From Pukyongia sp963768085 (GTDB lineage: Bacteria; Bacteroidota; Bacteroidia; Flavobacteriales; Flavobacteriaceae): a stretch of DNA of 64,000 nt. Made by a program: the position numbers and the translations under genes. The DNA lies in contig CAVYGO010000003.1 of assembly GCA_963768085.1 (NCBI GenBank), positions 62,001 to 126,000 on the forward strand, written 5' to 3'. Below are positions 1-9,248 of this stretch, in pieces; the stretch's first letter is position 1; each line of letters starts with the position of its first letter. The notes beneath the pieces were generated by a model, which saw only the letters and a list, made by a program, of their open reading frames with translations, ran no database searches and was not told the origin of the DNA.

Positions 1-165
1 AATGCTGAATTCTACGGTTGCCTCTCTACGATTTATTAACCTCGACCCACTTCGTGGGCCTTCAAACAACATAAATCGTCGCGTTCGGCAATCTTGAATT
101 ATACGCATTTTTCGCTGAGGGCCACTGACGCGGTGGTAAAAATGAAAAACTTTTGTTAAGCGGTT

Positions 166-381
166 CGCTGGATTCATTTTCCATTGCTGCGCAACGAAAA
201 ATGGACCAGAATGGGGAGGGCTGAACAAGGAAGTATGGGTGAAGCATCGCTGGATTCATTTTCCATTGCTGCGCAACGAAAAATGGACCAGAATGGGGAG
301 GGCTGAACAAGGAAGTATGGGTGAAGCATCGCTGGATTCATTTTCCATTGCTGCGCAACGAAAAATGGACCAGAATGGGGG
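166..381. repeat. 82-bp tandem repeat, about 2.6 copies
   Basis: Copies begin at 166, 248 and 330 with an exact 82-base period; the third copy stops near 380. The two full copies are essentially identical. Each unit holds an interrupted hairpin: outer arms TTTTC/GAAAA and inner arms TTGC/GCAA around TGC. The period is not a multiple of three, so short reading frames through it are not conserved as protein. Function unknown; it may be an array of a flavobacterial REP-like element. Confidence 0.85.
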
Positions 382-391
382 TAGCTTACAA

Positions 392-428
392 AGAAAACCA
401 AAGCGCGCTGCGCTTTGTGGGTTTTTTG
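392..428 (+). terminator. Terminator-like hairpin after the repeat array
   Basis: The GC-rich stem CCAAAGCGC/GCGCTTTG with loop GCT is flanked by AAAA on the left and a run of six T on the right, the layout of a rho-independent terminator readable on the plus strand. No gene clearly ends just upstream, so the transcript it would end is unknown. It could be the end of a small RNA covering the repeats. Confidence 0.5.
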
Positions 429-468
429 TGCCTCTTTAAAGCTAAACTGAAGTTTGCTTTTCCGAGGC

Positions 469-502
469 ACAAAAAAACCTCTTGATTTCTCAAGAGGTTT
501 TC
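469..502 (-). terminator. Rho-independent terminator of tRNA-fMet
   Basis: A perfect 10-bp stem (476-485 with 490-499, arms AACCTCTTGA/TCAAGAGGTT) with loop TTTC is followed on the minus strand by a run of seven T. It lies a few bases beyond the 3' end of the minus-strand tRNA and most likely ends its transcript. Confidence 0.8.
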
Positions 503-506
503 TTTG

Positions 507-579
<73 letters not shown>

Positions 580-790
580 ATATATCGTTAAAAAATCGAA
601 TCTAATCGATTCCTGTTTTGTCATTATATTCTCAGAACCAGTAGGTACCCTGTCCTGAGCTTGTCGAAGGATACTGCTCTATCCCGCGATATGGACGGCA
701 AAGATACAAAGAGTTTTAAAAACAAATAAAGATTTAATGGATAAAAAATATCCTGACCTTAGAATATGGAACTATGGATATTGATACCGA
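580..790. other. Non-coding tract with tRNA 5' fragment and REP-like palindrome
   Basis: Upstream of the tRNA on the minus strand. Positions 672-692 repeat exactly the 21 bases at 563-583, which are the first part of the tRNA gene plus its immediate upstream bases. Just before this copy, at 653-671, lies an imperfect palindrome (core CTGAGCTTGTCGAAG) of the kind seen as dispersed intergenic repeats in marine flavobacteria. A weak inverted repeat AATCGA/TCGATT sits at 594-611. No protein gene is visible. Confidence 0.6.
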
Positions 791-1147
791 CTAACTGGAG
801 GTAAGCCATTTTCTTGCGATATTCTTATCTTTTACTTCAAAGTTTTTTATGGTCACACGTTTCAGCATGGTCTTTAGTTTTTCTAGCGCATTGTGTTTCC
901 TGCCAGGCGCTACAAACACGATCTTATCAAACTTATGGGCATATTTGAGTGGAAACAAGGTCACTATCAGAATTATATTCAGGGTAAAACTATCTAAATT
1001 TTTGTCCTCAACGTATAGATTGATCTTTTCGTGACTTGCCAGTTTTTCCAGTATTTCATACCAGAATTTATTGAGTGATTTCATATCCATAACACCGTCG
1101 AGTATATAGCCGATGTTATTTCCTGTAAAGGATGAACTTGTAAGCAT
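791..1147 (-). CDS. SpoIIAA-like (STAS/SEC14-fold) protein
   Basis: A 118-residue protein with the layout of the small SpoIIAA-like family: an amphipathic helix (KSLNKFWYEILEKL), a strand LYVEDKNLDSFTL, a hydrophobic segment, the strand FDKIVFVAP, and a C-terminal strand followed by a helix ending in RKWL, where family members usually have an acidic DxxEARAWL-like tail. Members are cytoplasmic and mostly of unknown function, possibly linked to membranes or lipid. It lies downstream of the RND/CPXCG genes on the same strand with a 127-bp gap, so it may be independently transcribed. Family call moderate, function unknown. Confidence 0.6.
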   Translation of the reverse strand: MLTSSSFTGNNIGYILDGVMDMKSLNKFWYEILEKLASHEKINLYVEDKNLDSFTLNIILIVTLFPLKYAHKFDKIVFVAPGRKHNALEKLKTMLKRVTIKNFEVKDKNIARKWLTSS

Positions 1148-1274
1148 GATGGGGATAGTTGATTAATATGTACGAAAAGTACTATATATAACGATTCGAT
1201 AAGAATTTCCCTCTTATCCGTCAACCGCTATAATCGAAGTTCATCGAAAAACAATTCAAATTCGTCAAATTCAC

Positions 1275-1454
1275 TTACTGTTCGATATTCTTAGCGTCAA
1301 AATTCATAAGAATTTCATCGTCAAACACAACGGTGAGTTCAATAGGGTTGCAACATACCTCACAGTCCTCTACATAGGTCTGAGAAACGGAAGGATCCAG
1401 TAACATGGAGATCTCCTCCCAGCAATAGGGACATTGAAAATGATGTTCAAACAT
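1275..1454 (-). CDS. CPXCG motif-containing cysteine-rich protein
   Basis: A 59-codon gene read from ATG at 1454 to TAA at 1275. It begins MFEHHFQCPYCWEEI and has a second pair CEVCC at residues 31-35, so it shows the paired cysteines of the small CPXCG family, here with CPYC and then W in place of G. The cysteines probably bind one zinc ion as a tiny zinc ribbon; cellular role unknown. It starts 7 bp after the stop of the TolC-family gene, so it is probably the last gene of the RND operon transcript. Its acidic C-terminal half is typical of the family. Confidence 0.8.
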   Translation of the reverse strand: MFEHHFQCPYCWEEISMLLDPSVSQTYVEDCEVCCNPIELTVVFDDEILMNFDAKNIEQ

Positions 1455-1461
1455 AGTAATC

Positions 1462-2841
1462 CTAAAATTCGGTATTTAAAAGCTGTCCGGTGAGTTGTAA
1501 CAATTGAGCTTCAGCGATCTTGGCCGAATACTTGGCGGCATTCTTTACGGTGAGGGCATTCAGTAAATTTAACTGGGCCTGTCGAAATTCCACACTGGTG
1601 ATCTGCCCTATCTTGAACTGCTCCTCCGAGCGTCTGAAATTATCATCGTTGGTAAGCACATTCTGCTCCTGAAGTCGGTAGATATACAAGGCGGTTTCAT
1701 AATTCCCCCTGGCATTCGCCAGATCCCTGAAAACTTGTTCCGATAACTGTGCTTTTAGCAAATTCTGATTCTCCAACGCTATTTTAGCATTCTTCACGGT
1801 AGTGATCGATCGGCCACCATCGAAAAGGTTCCATCTCAGGTTCAGTCCCACATTGAGGGTATTCGAAGTCCCGGTGGTACCTGGAAAGAAGACCCCTGCC
1901 GGGTTTTCCGAACGGTTCCAGCCGTAGCTCCCGCTCAGTCCTACAGATGGCAAGAGTACTGCCTTGGCTCGTTTTACATCAAACCCGGATAATTCGATGT
2001 TCTTTTCATTCTGAAGTAAACTTACGTTTTGCTCGGAAGCACCCTCCGCGAATTCATTCATTTTCAACAAGCTTACAAATGTCGCCGTAGTATCTACCTC
2101 AAACTGTGTTTCCAGGTCGCGGTTTAACACCAGGTTGAGATCGCGTTTTGTATTTGTAAATTGCTGCCGCGCCACCAGTAAATTGATGCTGTCGGTATTT
2201 ACATCCACCCGGGCATTCAGGACTTCCAGTTTCGAAACCTGTCCGTAATCGAACTGGTACCCTGCCCGCAGTTCCCGTTGCTTCGATATCTCCAGCGCAT
2301 CTTCAAGTACCGAAACATTCTCCATCTGTCTCGCTACCTCATAGTACACAGATATAAGCTGCAGGGTAGTAAGCTCAATGGTTTCGCGCGCTTCCAGTTG
2401 AGAAAGGTTATACTGCTCCTTAAGCGCTTTGTAATTGTAATATCGTCCAAGTCCATCGAACAAGATGTAGTCCAGATTCAGAGAGGCATTATACCGTCTT
2501 GTTTCAGCATCGTCTATAGCGATATCGGACCTCGGATTTCCATCATTATCCAGTGCGCCGTTAAAGCTTGTATTACTCGAGGTATTGTCGTAGGTAGCAC
2601 CGGCTAGTCCGGAGATCGTGGGAAGATAATCACTGTTCAGAATACTTTGGTTATTATCGGCAACCCGCACCACATTGTTGGCGATCATTATTCCGAAGTT
2701 ATTCTCAAGCATCACGGATATGGCCTCTTCTTTGGTCAGTTTTTCCAGGATCGCATCGGTCTGGGCCATCCCTGTTCCCATCGATAGAAGCGTTAATATC
2801 GTGAAGATCCCTAATCTGGAAAGTAATGGCTGTGTTCTCAT
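1462..2841 (-). CDS. TolC family outer membrane efflux protein
   Basis: 459 residues with a signal peptide ending near GTGMAQ (residues 1-27) followed by two outer-membrane efflux repeats, each rich in long coiled helices (for example ELLKAQLSEQVFRDLANARGN near residue 365). This is the usual size for TolC-like trimeric exit ducts. Together with the adaptor and pump upstream it should form a tripartite exporter across both membranes. Its ATG overlaps the TGA of the pump gene by four bases (ATGA), which indicates translational coupling. The substrate cannot be told from sequence. Confidence 0.92.
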   Translation of the reverse strand: MRTQPLLSRLGIFTILTLLSMGTGMAQTDAILEKLTKEEAISVMLENNFGIMIANNVVRVADNNQSILNSDYLPTISGLAGATYDNTSSNTSFNGALDNDGNPRSDIAIDDAETRRYNASLNLDYILFDGLGRYYNYKALKEQYNLSQLEARETIELTTLQLISVYYEVARQMENVSVLEDALEISKQRELRAGYQFDYGQVSKLEVLNARVDVNTDSINLLVARQQFTNTKRDLNLVLNRDLETQFEVDTTATFVSLLKMNEFAEGASEQNVSLLQNEKNIELSGFDVKRAKAVLLPSVGLSGSYGWNRSENPAGVFFPGTTGTSNTLNVGLNLRWNLFDGGRSITTVKNAKIALENQNLLKAQLSEQVFRDLANARGNYETALYIYRLQEQNVLTNDDNFRRSEEQFKIGQITSVEFRQAQLNLLNALTVKNAAKYSAKIAEAQLLQLTGQLLNTEF

Positions 2842-5800
2842 TCGGCTTCTATATTTGAAGGTTCTGAAACCAATTCAGGAACTTCTTCGTATTCCCGCTC
2901 TTCGATCTGTTCCTTAATGGCACGCTCTACTTCTTCTTTAGTTATTTTATCACCCGTGGCGAGCCATTTGGTCCCTACTTTCAGTTTATTGTTCACCGAT
3001 AGGAATAAGGGCAACATCAATAAAGTAAGTAAGGTTGCGAAACCTATGCCATAGGCAATGGAGATCGCCATTGGCTTCAAGAACTGTGCCTGCCTGCTTT
3101 TTTCGAAGATCAATGGCGCCAGACCTGCCATAGTTGTTAATGATGTTAAGAATATGGCCCTGAAACGGGATTTTCCAGCCTCAAAAATTGCTTTGTCGAA
3201 AAGCATTCCTTCCCTTAGATTATTGTTGAATTTACCTATCAGTACCAGTCCATCGTTCACCATGATCCCTATAAGTGCAATGATCCCTAACATAGAAAGA
3301 ATATTGATTGGAAATCCATGGATCCAGTGTCCCCAGGCAACGGCTGTTAAACTAAAGGGAACCAATAATATTAGCAGGATCGGCTGACTGTAACTTCTGA
3401 AGGTAAATGCGATTACGATGTAGATCAATAATAAAGCCGATAATCCCACGGCTTTTATTGATTTCTGTAATTTGTTCGCCTCCCTGTTCTGTCCTTCATA
3501 CGATGCACTCACCGTGGGATATTTCGACAATATCTCCGGCATAATCACATTTTTGATATCGCTCATGATGTCTGTAGAACTTGTATTTGCAGGATCCTTC
3601 AGATCGGCAGAGATCTGAACCTCACGCTGCCCTTCCAGGTGATTGATGGCTACATCTCCCCTTTCGATGGTGTAATCGGCAATCTCATTCAAAGGCACCC
3701 TGGAACCTGATGGCGTACTGATCCGCATATTATCCAGATCCGCAAGGGATGATCTGTTATCCCTGTCGTAACGAACCCATACTCGAATCTCGTCCTGACC
3801 ACGCTGAAATCGCTGCGCCTGGGCTCCGAAGAATCCTGCACGTACTTCCGTCATAACATCCCGAAGGTTCAGACCCAGCAGATAAGCACTTTCTTTTAGT
3901 TCGAGACGGATCTCCTTGATTCCGGCAGGATCATTATCCGTAACATCCTTCAGCAACGGATTGCTCACCATTTCCGTTTTAAGTTCTTCTTTTACCGCTT
4001 TTAGTTCGGCAATATTATTTCCTAAGAGTGATACCGAAACAGGCCTTCCTCCAAAATTACCTCCACTACCAAATACAAGACTCTCTACGCCATACACAGG
4101 ACCCACCTTCTCTCTCAGTCTGTCAGTCACCATATTGGAAGTAATTACGTCCGGGCGCTCTTCTCCCGGTAGCATGTTTATGGTAAGGGAAGCTGCCGAA
4201 GCACCCGGCCCAACTTTTTTGATGACGTTTTCTACAAGAATCTTGTCGGTTCCCTTTAAATATTCAGCGGTGAGCTCTTCATTAACTTCCTGTGCTTTGG
4301 TCTCTATAAAAGAAATAATACTGTCTGTTGTTCTCTCGTTGGTTCCATTCGGCATAGCAAGATTGACCGATATTCTGTCACTGGCTATTTGTGGAAAGAA
4401 CGCACTTCGTACTATCCCTCCGCCTATACTTCCGAGGGTGAGTATTAAAGCCATCACAAAGAAGGAAAACGTAAGCATCTTATATTTCAGGGTGAACTTC
4501 AATGTGGGACCATACCATTTATCTCGCATATAGCCCATGATCTTATCTCCAAACTGATTGATATATCTCAACTTGCTGAAAAGTTGTGCGATCCTCGTCT
4601 TGGGCTTTTCCTGTTTATGCAGGGCCTTGGAATGTGCCAGGTGAGCGGGAAGAATAATAAGGGCCTCAATAAGTGAAATCGTCAGCGTGAGAATCACAAT
4701 AACCGATACTTCTCCAAAGAAATCACCGATACGTCCATCCAGGAAGAGAAAAATACCAAATGCAATAATGGTAGTGATTATAGCCGAAACAATAGGCGGA
4801 ATCACCTCCATAGTGCCGTCTACGGCCGCTCGAATAGGCGATTTACCTTTTTCGTAATGCTGATAGATGTTCTCTGCGATCACAATACCATCGTCCACCA
4901 GTATACCAATCACAATGATCATCCCGAATAAGGAAAGTACATTGATGGTAACATTGAAGTAAGGCGCTAACATGAACATTCCCAGAAAAGCAACCGGAAG
5001 TCCGAAGGCTACCCAGAAAGCCAGGCGTGTATTCAGAAAAAGAGAAAGAAACAGTAGCACCAGGATGATCCCCGACAAAGCATTCTTAGCAAGAAGCCTC
5101 GTTCGCTGTGTTAAGGTAATTGAAGAATCACTAACTACATTCAGGCTTACATTGTTGTACTTATCGTTAAAATCATCAATATAGGCCTTCACCGTTTCTG
5201 CCGAAGAAATAAGATCTTCATTGTTGGTGCTCGTAATAATCACATTTACCGAGAGGTCTCCGTTGAAATAGTTGGCATTGGGCGTCTCTGAAAAACGATC
5301 CCTGACGGTAGCAACATCTTTTAATCGGATCGTTTCCCCGTCGGGATTGGCTCTTACGATCACATTGGATAGTTCCTGACCGTAATAGGAGCGGTTATTC
5401 GCCCGAATGAGATATTCCTCCGAATTTGTCTTTATGGTACCTCCGGTGGTTAAAATATTCGTTCTGCTCACAGCGGAAGCCACCTCTCCGAAGGTAAGAT
5501 CATAAGCCAGCAAGCTGTTTTCATCTACCGCTATCTCGATTTCCTCATCGGGATAACCGTCTATGGATATTTGCGATATCCCGGGTAAGGCCCGAAGATC
5601 ATTCTCTATCTGCCGCCCGATCTGTTTTAAGGTAGCGAGCGGAATCCTGTCCCCGCTCACCGCAAACTGGATCGTCTGGCGAATGGATTCCTGCTTGGCT
5701 ACCACCAGAGGTTCCATTCCGGTAGGAAAAGTGGGAACCCGGTCCACTGCGTTCTTAACTTCAAGAAGCATAAAGTCGATATCCTCTCCTTTTTCGATCT

Positions 5801-6083
5801 CGACATTTATGTTACCGCTATTCTCCCTGGAAACCGAGGTAACTCGTTCAACACCTCTCAGCCCTTTGAGGTTGTCCTCTATCTTCAGTACAATGCCCTC
5901 TTCGATCTCCTGGGGAGATGCTCCCGGGTATATGATGTTAATATTGATGTTCTTCGAATCGACTAAAGGGAAAAAGGAAGATTTAAGTGAAAGCGCACCA
6001 ACTACTCCAAAAACGAAGAATGCGAGTATCATCACGTTTACCGCGACATGATACTTAATAAAATATTCAATGACCTTTCTCAT
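2838..6083 (-). CDS. RND efflux transporter permease (AcrB/HAE1-like)
   Basis: 1081 residues, slightly longer than the usual 1030-1050. The first membrane helix (residues about 13-30) is followed by a large periplasmic domain containing IYPGASPQEIE, typical of hydrophobe/amphiphile RND pumps. Membrane helices 2-6 lie around residues 335-490 and contain GILVDDGIVIAENI near residue 395, whose paired aspartates carry protons in TM4. A second half repeats the plan, with VNDGLVLIGKFN around 950. The acidic C-terminal tail is cytoplasmic. Middle gene of the adaptor-pump-TolC operon: 2 bp after the adaptor, 4-bp overlap with TolC. The paired TM4 aspartates favour drug, bile or lipid-like substrates over metal export. 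Confidence 0.94.
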   Translation of the reverse strand: MRKVIEYFIKYHVAVNVMILAFFVFGVVGALSLKSSFFPLVDSKNININIIYPGASPQEIEEGIVLKIEDNLKGLRGVERVTSVSRENSGNINVEIEKGEDIDFMLLEVKNAVDRVPTFPTGMEPLVVAKQESIRQTIQFAVSGDRIPLATLKQIGRQIENDLRALPGISQISIDGYPDEEIEIAVDENSLLAYDLTFGEVASAVSRTNILTTGGTIKTNSEEYLIRANNRSYYGQELSNVIVRANPDGETIRLKDVATVRDRFSETPNANYFNGDLSVNVIITSTNNEDLISSAETVKAYIDDFNDKYNNVSLNVVSDSSITLTQRTRLLAKNALSGIILVLLFLSLFLNTRLAFWVAFGLPVAFLGMFMLAPYFNVTINVLSLFGMIIVIGILVDDGIVIAENIYQHYEKGKSPIRAAVDGTMEVIPPIVSAIITTIIAFGIFLFLDGRIGDFFGEVSVIVILTLTISLIEALIILPAHLAHSKALHKQEKPKTRIAQLFSKLRYINQFGDKIMGYMRDKWYGPTLKFTLKYKMLTFSFFVMALILTLGSIGGGIVRSAFFPQIASDRISVNLAMPNGTNERTTDSIISFIETKAQEVNEELTAEYLKGTDKILVENVIKKVGPGASAASLTINMLPGEERPDVITSNMVTDRLREKVGPVYGVESLVFGSGGNFGGRPVSVSLLGNNIAELKAVKEELKTEMVSNPLLKDVTDNDPAGIKEIRLELKESAYLLGLNLRDVMTEVRAGFFGAQAQRFQRGQDEIRVWVRYDRDNRSSLADLDNMRISTPSGSRVPLNEIADYTIERGDVAINHLEGQREVQISADLKDPANTSSTDIMSDIKNVIMPEILSKYPTVSASYEGQNREANKLQKSIKAVGLSALLLIYIVIAFTFRSYSQPILLILLVPFSLTAVAWGHWIHGFPINILSMLGIIALIGIMVNDGLVLIGKFNNNLREGMLFDKAIFEAGKSRFRAIFLTSLTTMAGLAPLIFEKSRQAQFLKPMAISIAYGIGFATLLTLLMLPLFLSVNNKLKVGTKWLATGDKITKEEVERAIKEQIEEREYEEVPELVSEPSNIEAE

Positions 6084-6085
6084 TA

Positions 6086-7237
6086 CTATTCATTAGGTGT
6101 ATTCGCAGTTTGATCTTTCTCTATGGTTTTTTCGTTGTAAATTTTCACCAACATACCCGCGTAGGCACCCGGAATGGGTTTACTAAGTATAAGGCTGCCA
6201 TTTGGGATGCCCTTCACAACCACAGTTTTATCGGAGAAATAGACAGGAATTACTTCCAGCAGATCCAGGATGGAGTCCCTGACTGTAAACACCTTATCGT
6301 CCGGCTGAAGAAGGTTTCTGCTAATCGAAATAGCATCCGATTCCTCCTTGGCTTGCAGGTTCGCTTCGAGATATATACCCTCCCTTAATTTTTCATCCTT
6401 TACTTCAATAAAGGCATCGATGGTCTGAGAACTGGCGGACACATTACCATTGATCCGGCTTACAATACCATCATATTCCTTAAGTTTATCAAGTGTTCTT
6501 AAGGTAACTTTCTTTCCAACTTCAAGAAGATCAGCGTACTCTTTACTCACTGCTACAGGCAGTTCATATACGCCGGTATCAATAAATTCTCCCAGTTTCT
6601 GACCTGGACGAACCAGGGATCCCTCGGTGACCAGTGCTTCGGTTAAAATCCCTTCGAAAGGGGCCGTAATTCGAAATTTAGAAAGTCGCTGTTCTAAATT
6701 TTTAATATTGTAGTAGGATGTTGTGATATTCCTGCCATTGATAAAAAAGGTCTCTTTTTCAGACATACTAACCGGCAAGGGAGCGAGAGATTTATCGACA
6801 TTGAAATTGTTGAGATAGCTTTGCCATTTATTGAAGGCTTCCGGATAGTCCAGGCGCAGATCCGGCATGATGGCTGCGATCTGGTTGTAGAGATTACTCC
6901 TTTGAGATTGCACCGTAGCATAAAATTCGGAAGCGTTCAGGCTTAATAGCAACTCCCCTTTTCGGTATGTCTGTCCGGGCTTAAATAACTTATTCCCCGT
7001 TCTCAAAACCCCCTGAACTTCCGAATAAAGTTCAAGACGTCGTTTGGCTACTAAATTCCCATTAGCTTTTATGGAGATAGGTACAACACCATTCTGCACT
7101 GTATCTACAAATACCGTTTTTACTATCTTCTGAGGTCGAGGGCGTTGACGGGTATTACTTTTTACAATAGCAATAGCCCCGAATACGGAAAGAACTATAA
7201 TAACCAATCCTAGTAGGGTAAGGATCGCTTTACGCAT
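6086..7237 (-). CDS. RND efflux periplasmic adaptor (membrane fusion protein)
   Basis: 383 residues. An N-terminal membrane anchor (residues about 5-25) is followed by the barrel-sandwich halves of a HlyD/AcrA-type adaptor: GQTYRKGELLLSLN near 87-100 and TAPFEGILTEALVTEGSLVRPGQ near 190-215. A beta-barrel and a membrane-proximal domain follow. The helical hairpin between the halves is short. It should bridge the pump to the TolC duct in the periplasm. First gene of the operon, preceded by a TAGCTTTG promoter element and a perfect inverted repeat over the likely start site. Confidence 0.93.
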   Translation of the reverse strand: MRKAILTLLGLVIIVLSVFGAIAIVKSNTRQRPRPQKIVKTVFVDTVQNGVVPISIKANGNLVAKRRLELYSEVQGVLRTGNKLFKPGQTYRKGELLLSLNASEFYATVQSQRSNLYNQIAAIMPDLRLDYPEAFNKWQSYLNNFNVDKSLAPLPVSMSEKETFFINGRNITTSYYNIKNLEQRLSKFRITAPFEGILTEALVTEGSLVRPGQKLGEFIDTGVYELPVAVSKEYADLLEVGKKVTLRTLDKLKEYDGIVSRINGNVSASSQTIDAFIEVKDEKLREGIYLEANLQAKEESDAISISRNLLQPDDKVFTVRDSILDLLEVIPVYFSDKTVVVKGIPNGSLILSKPIPGAYAGMLVKIYNEKTIEKDQTANTPNE

Positions 7238-7254
7238 AATGATGGTTTTAGTTG

Positions 7255-7275
7255 ATTAATGGATAGTCCATTAAT
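7255..7275 (-). promoter_or_regulatory. Candidate operator of the RND operon
   Basis: A perfect inverted repeat with 9-bp arms ATTAATGGA/TCCATTAAT separated by TAG. It begins four bases downstream (in transcription direction) of the -7 element at 7279-7286, so it covers the expected transcription start. That is the classic position of a TetR- or MarR-type repressor site for an efflux operon. No regulator gene lies next to it. Confidence 0.6.
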
Positions 7276-7278
7276 TCA

Positions 7279-7286
7279 CAAAGCTA
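7279..7286 (-). promoter_or_regulatory. -7 promoter element of the RND operon
   Basis: The minus strand reads TAGCTTTG, an exact match to the Bacteroidota -7 consensus TAnnTTTG, about 45 bases before the adaptor ATG. A -33 element is less clear; TTAAC lies about 23 bases further upstream. Confidence 0.55.
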
Positions 7287-7327
7287 TAAACTCCCCTTGC
7301 GCAATGGAGTTAAAGAAGTCATAAAAG

Positions 7328-9244
7328 TCATGCAAAGGAATCCAGCTGTTCCGAAATCGTCTCCCATTCCTGCATCAAACCCTCGAGGTCCTTTTTCTTT
7401 TGCTGATACATATCGAAGAAATTTTCCTGAGCGATAGTCTGCTCGTAGTTGATCTGAAGTTCAAGGTCGATCTCTTTGATCTCTCGTTCCAGCTTGTTGA
7501 TGGTGCTTTCTACCTTACTCAATTTATTCTGAAGCGATTTTGCTTTCTTTTGCTGTTCATAGTCCTTTTTACCCCTTGAAGTATTCTCCTTTTTCTCTTC
7601 TGAAACTTTGGTTCTCTTTTCAGCTTCGCGTAAATTCTGAAGGTTGCGTTGCTCCAGGAAATAATCGATATCCCCAAGATATTCCTTGATCTTCCGGTCC
7701 TTGAATTCGTATACCTTATTGCTTAATCCCTGCAGGAAATCACGGTCGTGAGAAACCACGATCAAAGTACCCTCAAAATTCTTCAGGGCATCCTTAAGCA
7801 CATTTTTAGACTTCATATCCAGGTGATTGGTAGGTTCATCCATCACCAGCACATTGAACGGTTGCAGGAGTAGTTTGGCCAGTGCCAGCCGGTTACGCTC
7901 TCCCCCCGACAATACTTTTACGTATTTATCTACCTCATCACCGCGGAATAGGAAAGCACCCAGCATATTGCGAACTTTTGGCCTTGTTTTCTCATCGGCG
8001 GCATCCAATAAAGTATCCTCCACCGTCTTATTACCATCCAGGTAATCCACCTGGTTCTGTGCGAAATACCCTATCTGGACATTGTGACCTAATTTCACAC
8101 TCCCTTCATGATCGAGCTCATTGACGATGATCTTGGCCAGCGTCGATTTACCCTGCCCATTCTGCCCTACAAACGCAATTTTACTACCGCGCTCCACAAA
8201 CAGATCGATACCCGATAACACATGATTATCACCATAGTTTTTCGATATGTTCTCGGCTTCTATCACCACCTTGCCCGGATTCACAGAAACCGGGAACCGC
8301 AAACTCATTACCGCATTATCATCTTCGTCTACTTCTATACGGTCTATCCGGTCTAATTTCTTAATGAGGGATTGTGCCATGGTCGCTTTAGTGGCTTTAG
8401 CGCGAAATTTTTCGATCAGCTTTTCGGTATGCTCAATTTGCTTCTGCTGGTTTTTTTGTGTGGCCAATTGCTGCGTTCTTAATTCATGCCGCAGCGCCAG
8501 ATACTTCGTGTATGGTTTATTGTAATCGTAAATTTTACCCAGGGAGATCTCGATGGTCCGGTTGGTAATATTATCAAGGAACATCCTGTCGTGAGAGACC
8601 AGCATGACCACTCCGGCATAGTTCTTTAGAAATTCTTCCAGCCAGAGAATAGATTCGATATCGAGGTGATTCGTGGGTTCATCCAGCAATAAAATGTCGT
8701 TATTCTGAAGTAGGAGTTTCGCTAATTCGATCCGCATACGCCATCCTCCTGAAAAAGTATCGGTAGGCATATTGAAATCTTCCTTTACGAAGCCCAGCCC
8801 TTTTAGAATTCGTTCTGTGTCACCCTGATAGTTGTACCCTCCGATTATTTCATACTGATGTTGCAGTTCGTTCATATCGACCATCAGTTGGTGATAGCTG
8901 TCACTTTCATAATCGCTGCGTTCGGCCATTTCCGTATTTATGGACTCCAGCTTCTTTTCCAGGGCCTTTATCTCCGAAAATGCCTCATAAGCCTCCTCCA
9001 GTACCGTTCTGCCTTTTACAAAATCAATGTCCTGTTTCAGAAATCCAACCGATACTTTTTTATCCGTAGCGATCTGCCCTCCATCGTATTCCTGTTCCCC
9101 TGCAATAATGCGCAGAAGGGTCGACTTCCCGGCGCCATTTTTTCCAACAAGACCTACCCTGTCTCCCGGGGTAAGCTGAAAGGTGATCCCTTCAAAAAGG
9201 TAATCTCCCTGAAAGGAAACCGACAAATTGTGGATGTTGATCAT
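7328..9244 (-). CDS. ABC-F family ATP-binding protein
   Basis: 638 residues from the ATG at 9244 (MINIHNLSVSF), the usual family start; an upstream in-frame ATG at 9277 would add 11 residues of no family resemblance. Two ABC domains are in one chain: Walker A GKNGAGKST, signature FSGGWRMR and Walker B LLLDEPTNHLD in the first; GQNGQGKST, LSGGERNR and VMDEPTNHLD in the second. The linker and a C-terminal coiled coil rich in K/E (about 545-630) resemble Uup. There are no membrane segments, so it is not a transporter; ABC-F proteins act on the ribosome or in translation-linked quality control. Divergent from the DUF983 gene. Confidence 0.92.
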   Translation of the reverse strand: MINIHNLSVSFQGDYLFEGITFQLTPGDRVGLVGKNGAGKSTLLRIIAGEQEYDGGQIATDKKVSVGFLKQDIDFVKGRTVLEEAYEAFSEIKALEKKLESINTEMAERSDYESDSYHQLMVDMNELQHQYEIIGGYNYQGDTERILKGLGFVKEDFNMPTDTFSGGWRMRIELAKLLLQNNDILLLDEPTNHLDIESILWLEEFLKNYAGVVMLVSHDRMFLDNITNRTIEISLGKIYDYNKPYTKYLALRHELRTQQLATQKNQQKQIEHTEKLIEKFRAKATKATMAQSLIKKLDRIDRIEVDEDDNAVMSLRFPVSVNPGKVVIEAENISKNYGDNHVLSGIDLFVERGSKIAFVGQNGQGKSTLAKIIVNELDHEGSVKLGHNVQIGYFAQNQVDYLDGNKTVEDTLLDAADEKTRPKVRNMLGAFLFRGDEVDKYVKVLSGGERNRLALAKLLLQPFNVLVMDEPTNHLDMKSKNVLKDALKNFEGTLIVVSHDRDFLQGLSNKVYEFKDRKIKEYLGDIDYFLEQRNLQNLREAEKRTKVSEEKKENTSRGKKDYEQQKKAKSLQNKLSKVESTINKLEREIKEIDLELQINYEQTIAQENFFDMYQQKKKDLEGLMQEWETISEQLDSFA

Positions 9245-9248
9245 TTCT

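Noticed and set aside
239..439. Short reading frames on both strands across the 82-bp repeats
   Set aside because: The period is 82, so the frame changes in each copy; the peptides are only translated repeat and have no start signal.
672..692. A second tRNA gene
   Set aside because: Only the first 20 or so bases of the initiator tRNA recur; the anticodon and T arms are missing.
3916..4533. Long plus-strand frame opposite the RND pump gene
   Set aside because: Opposite-strand shadow of a well-supported gene, low complexity, no start signal or family resemblance.
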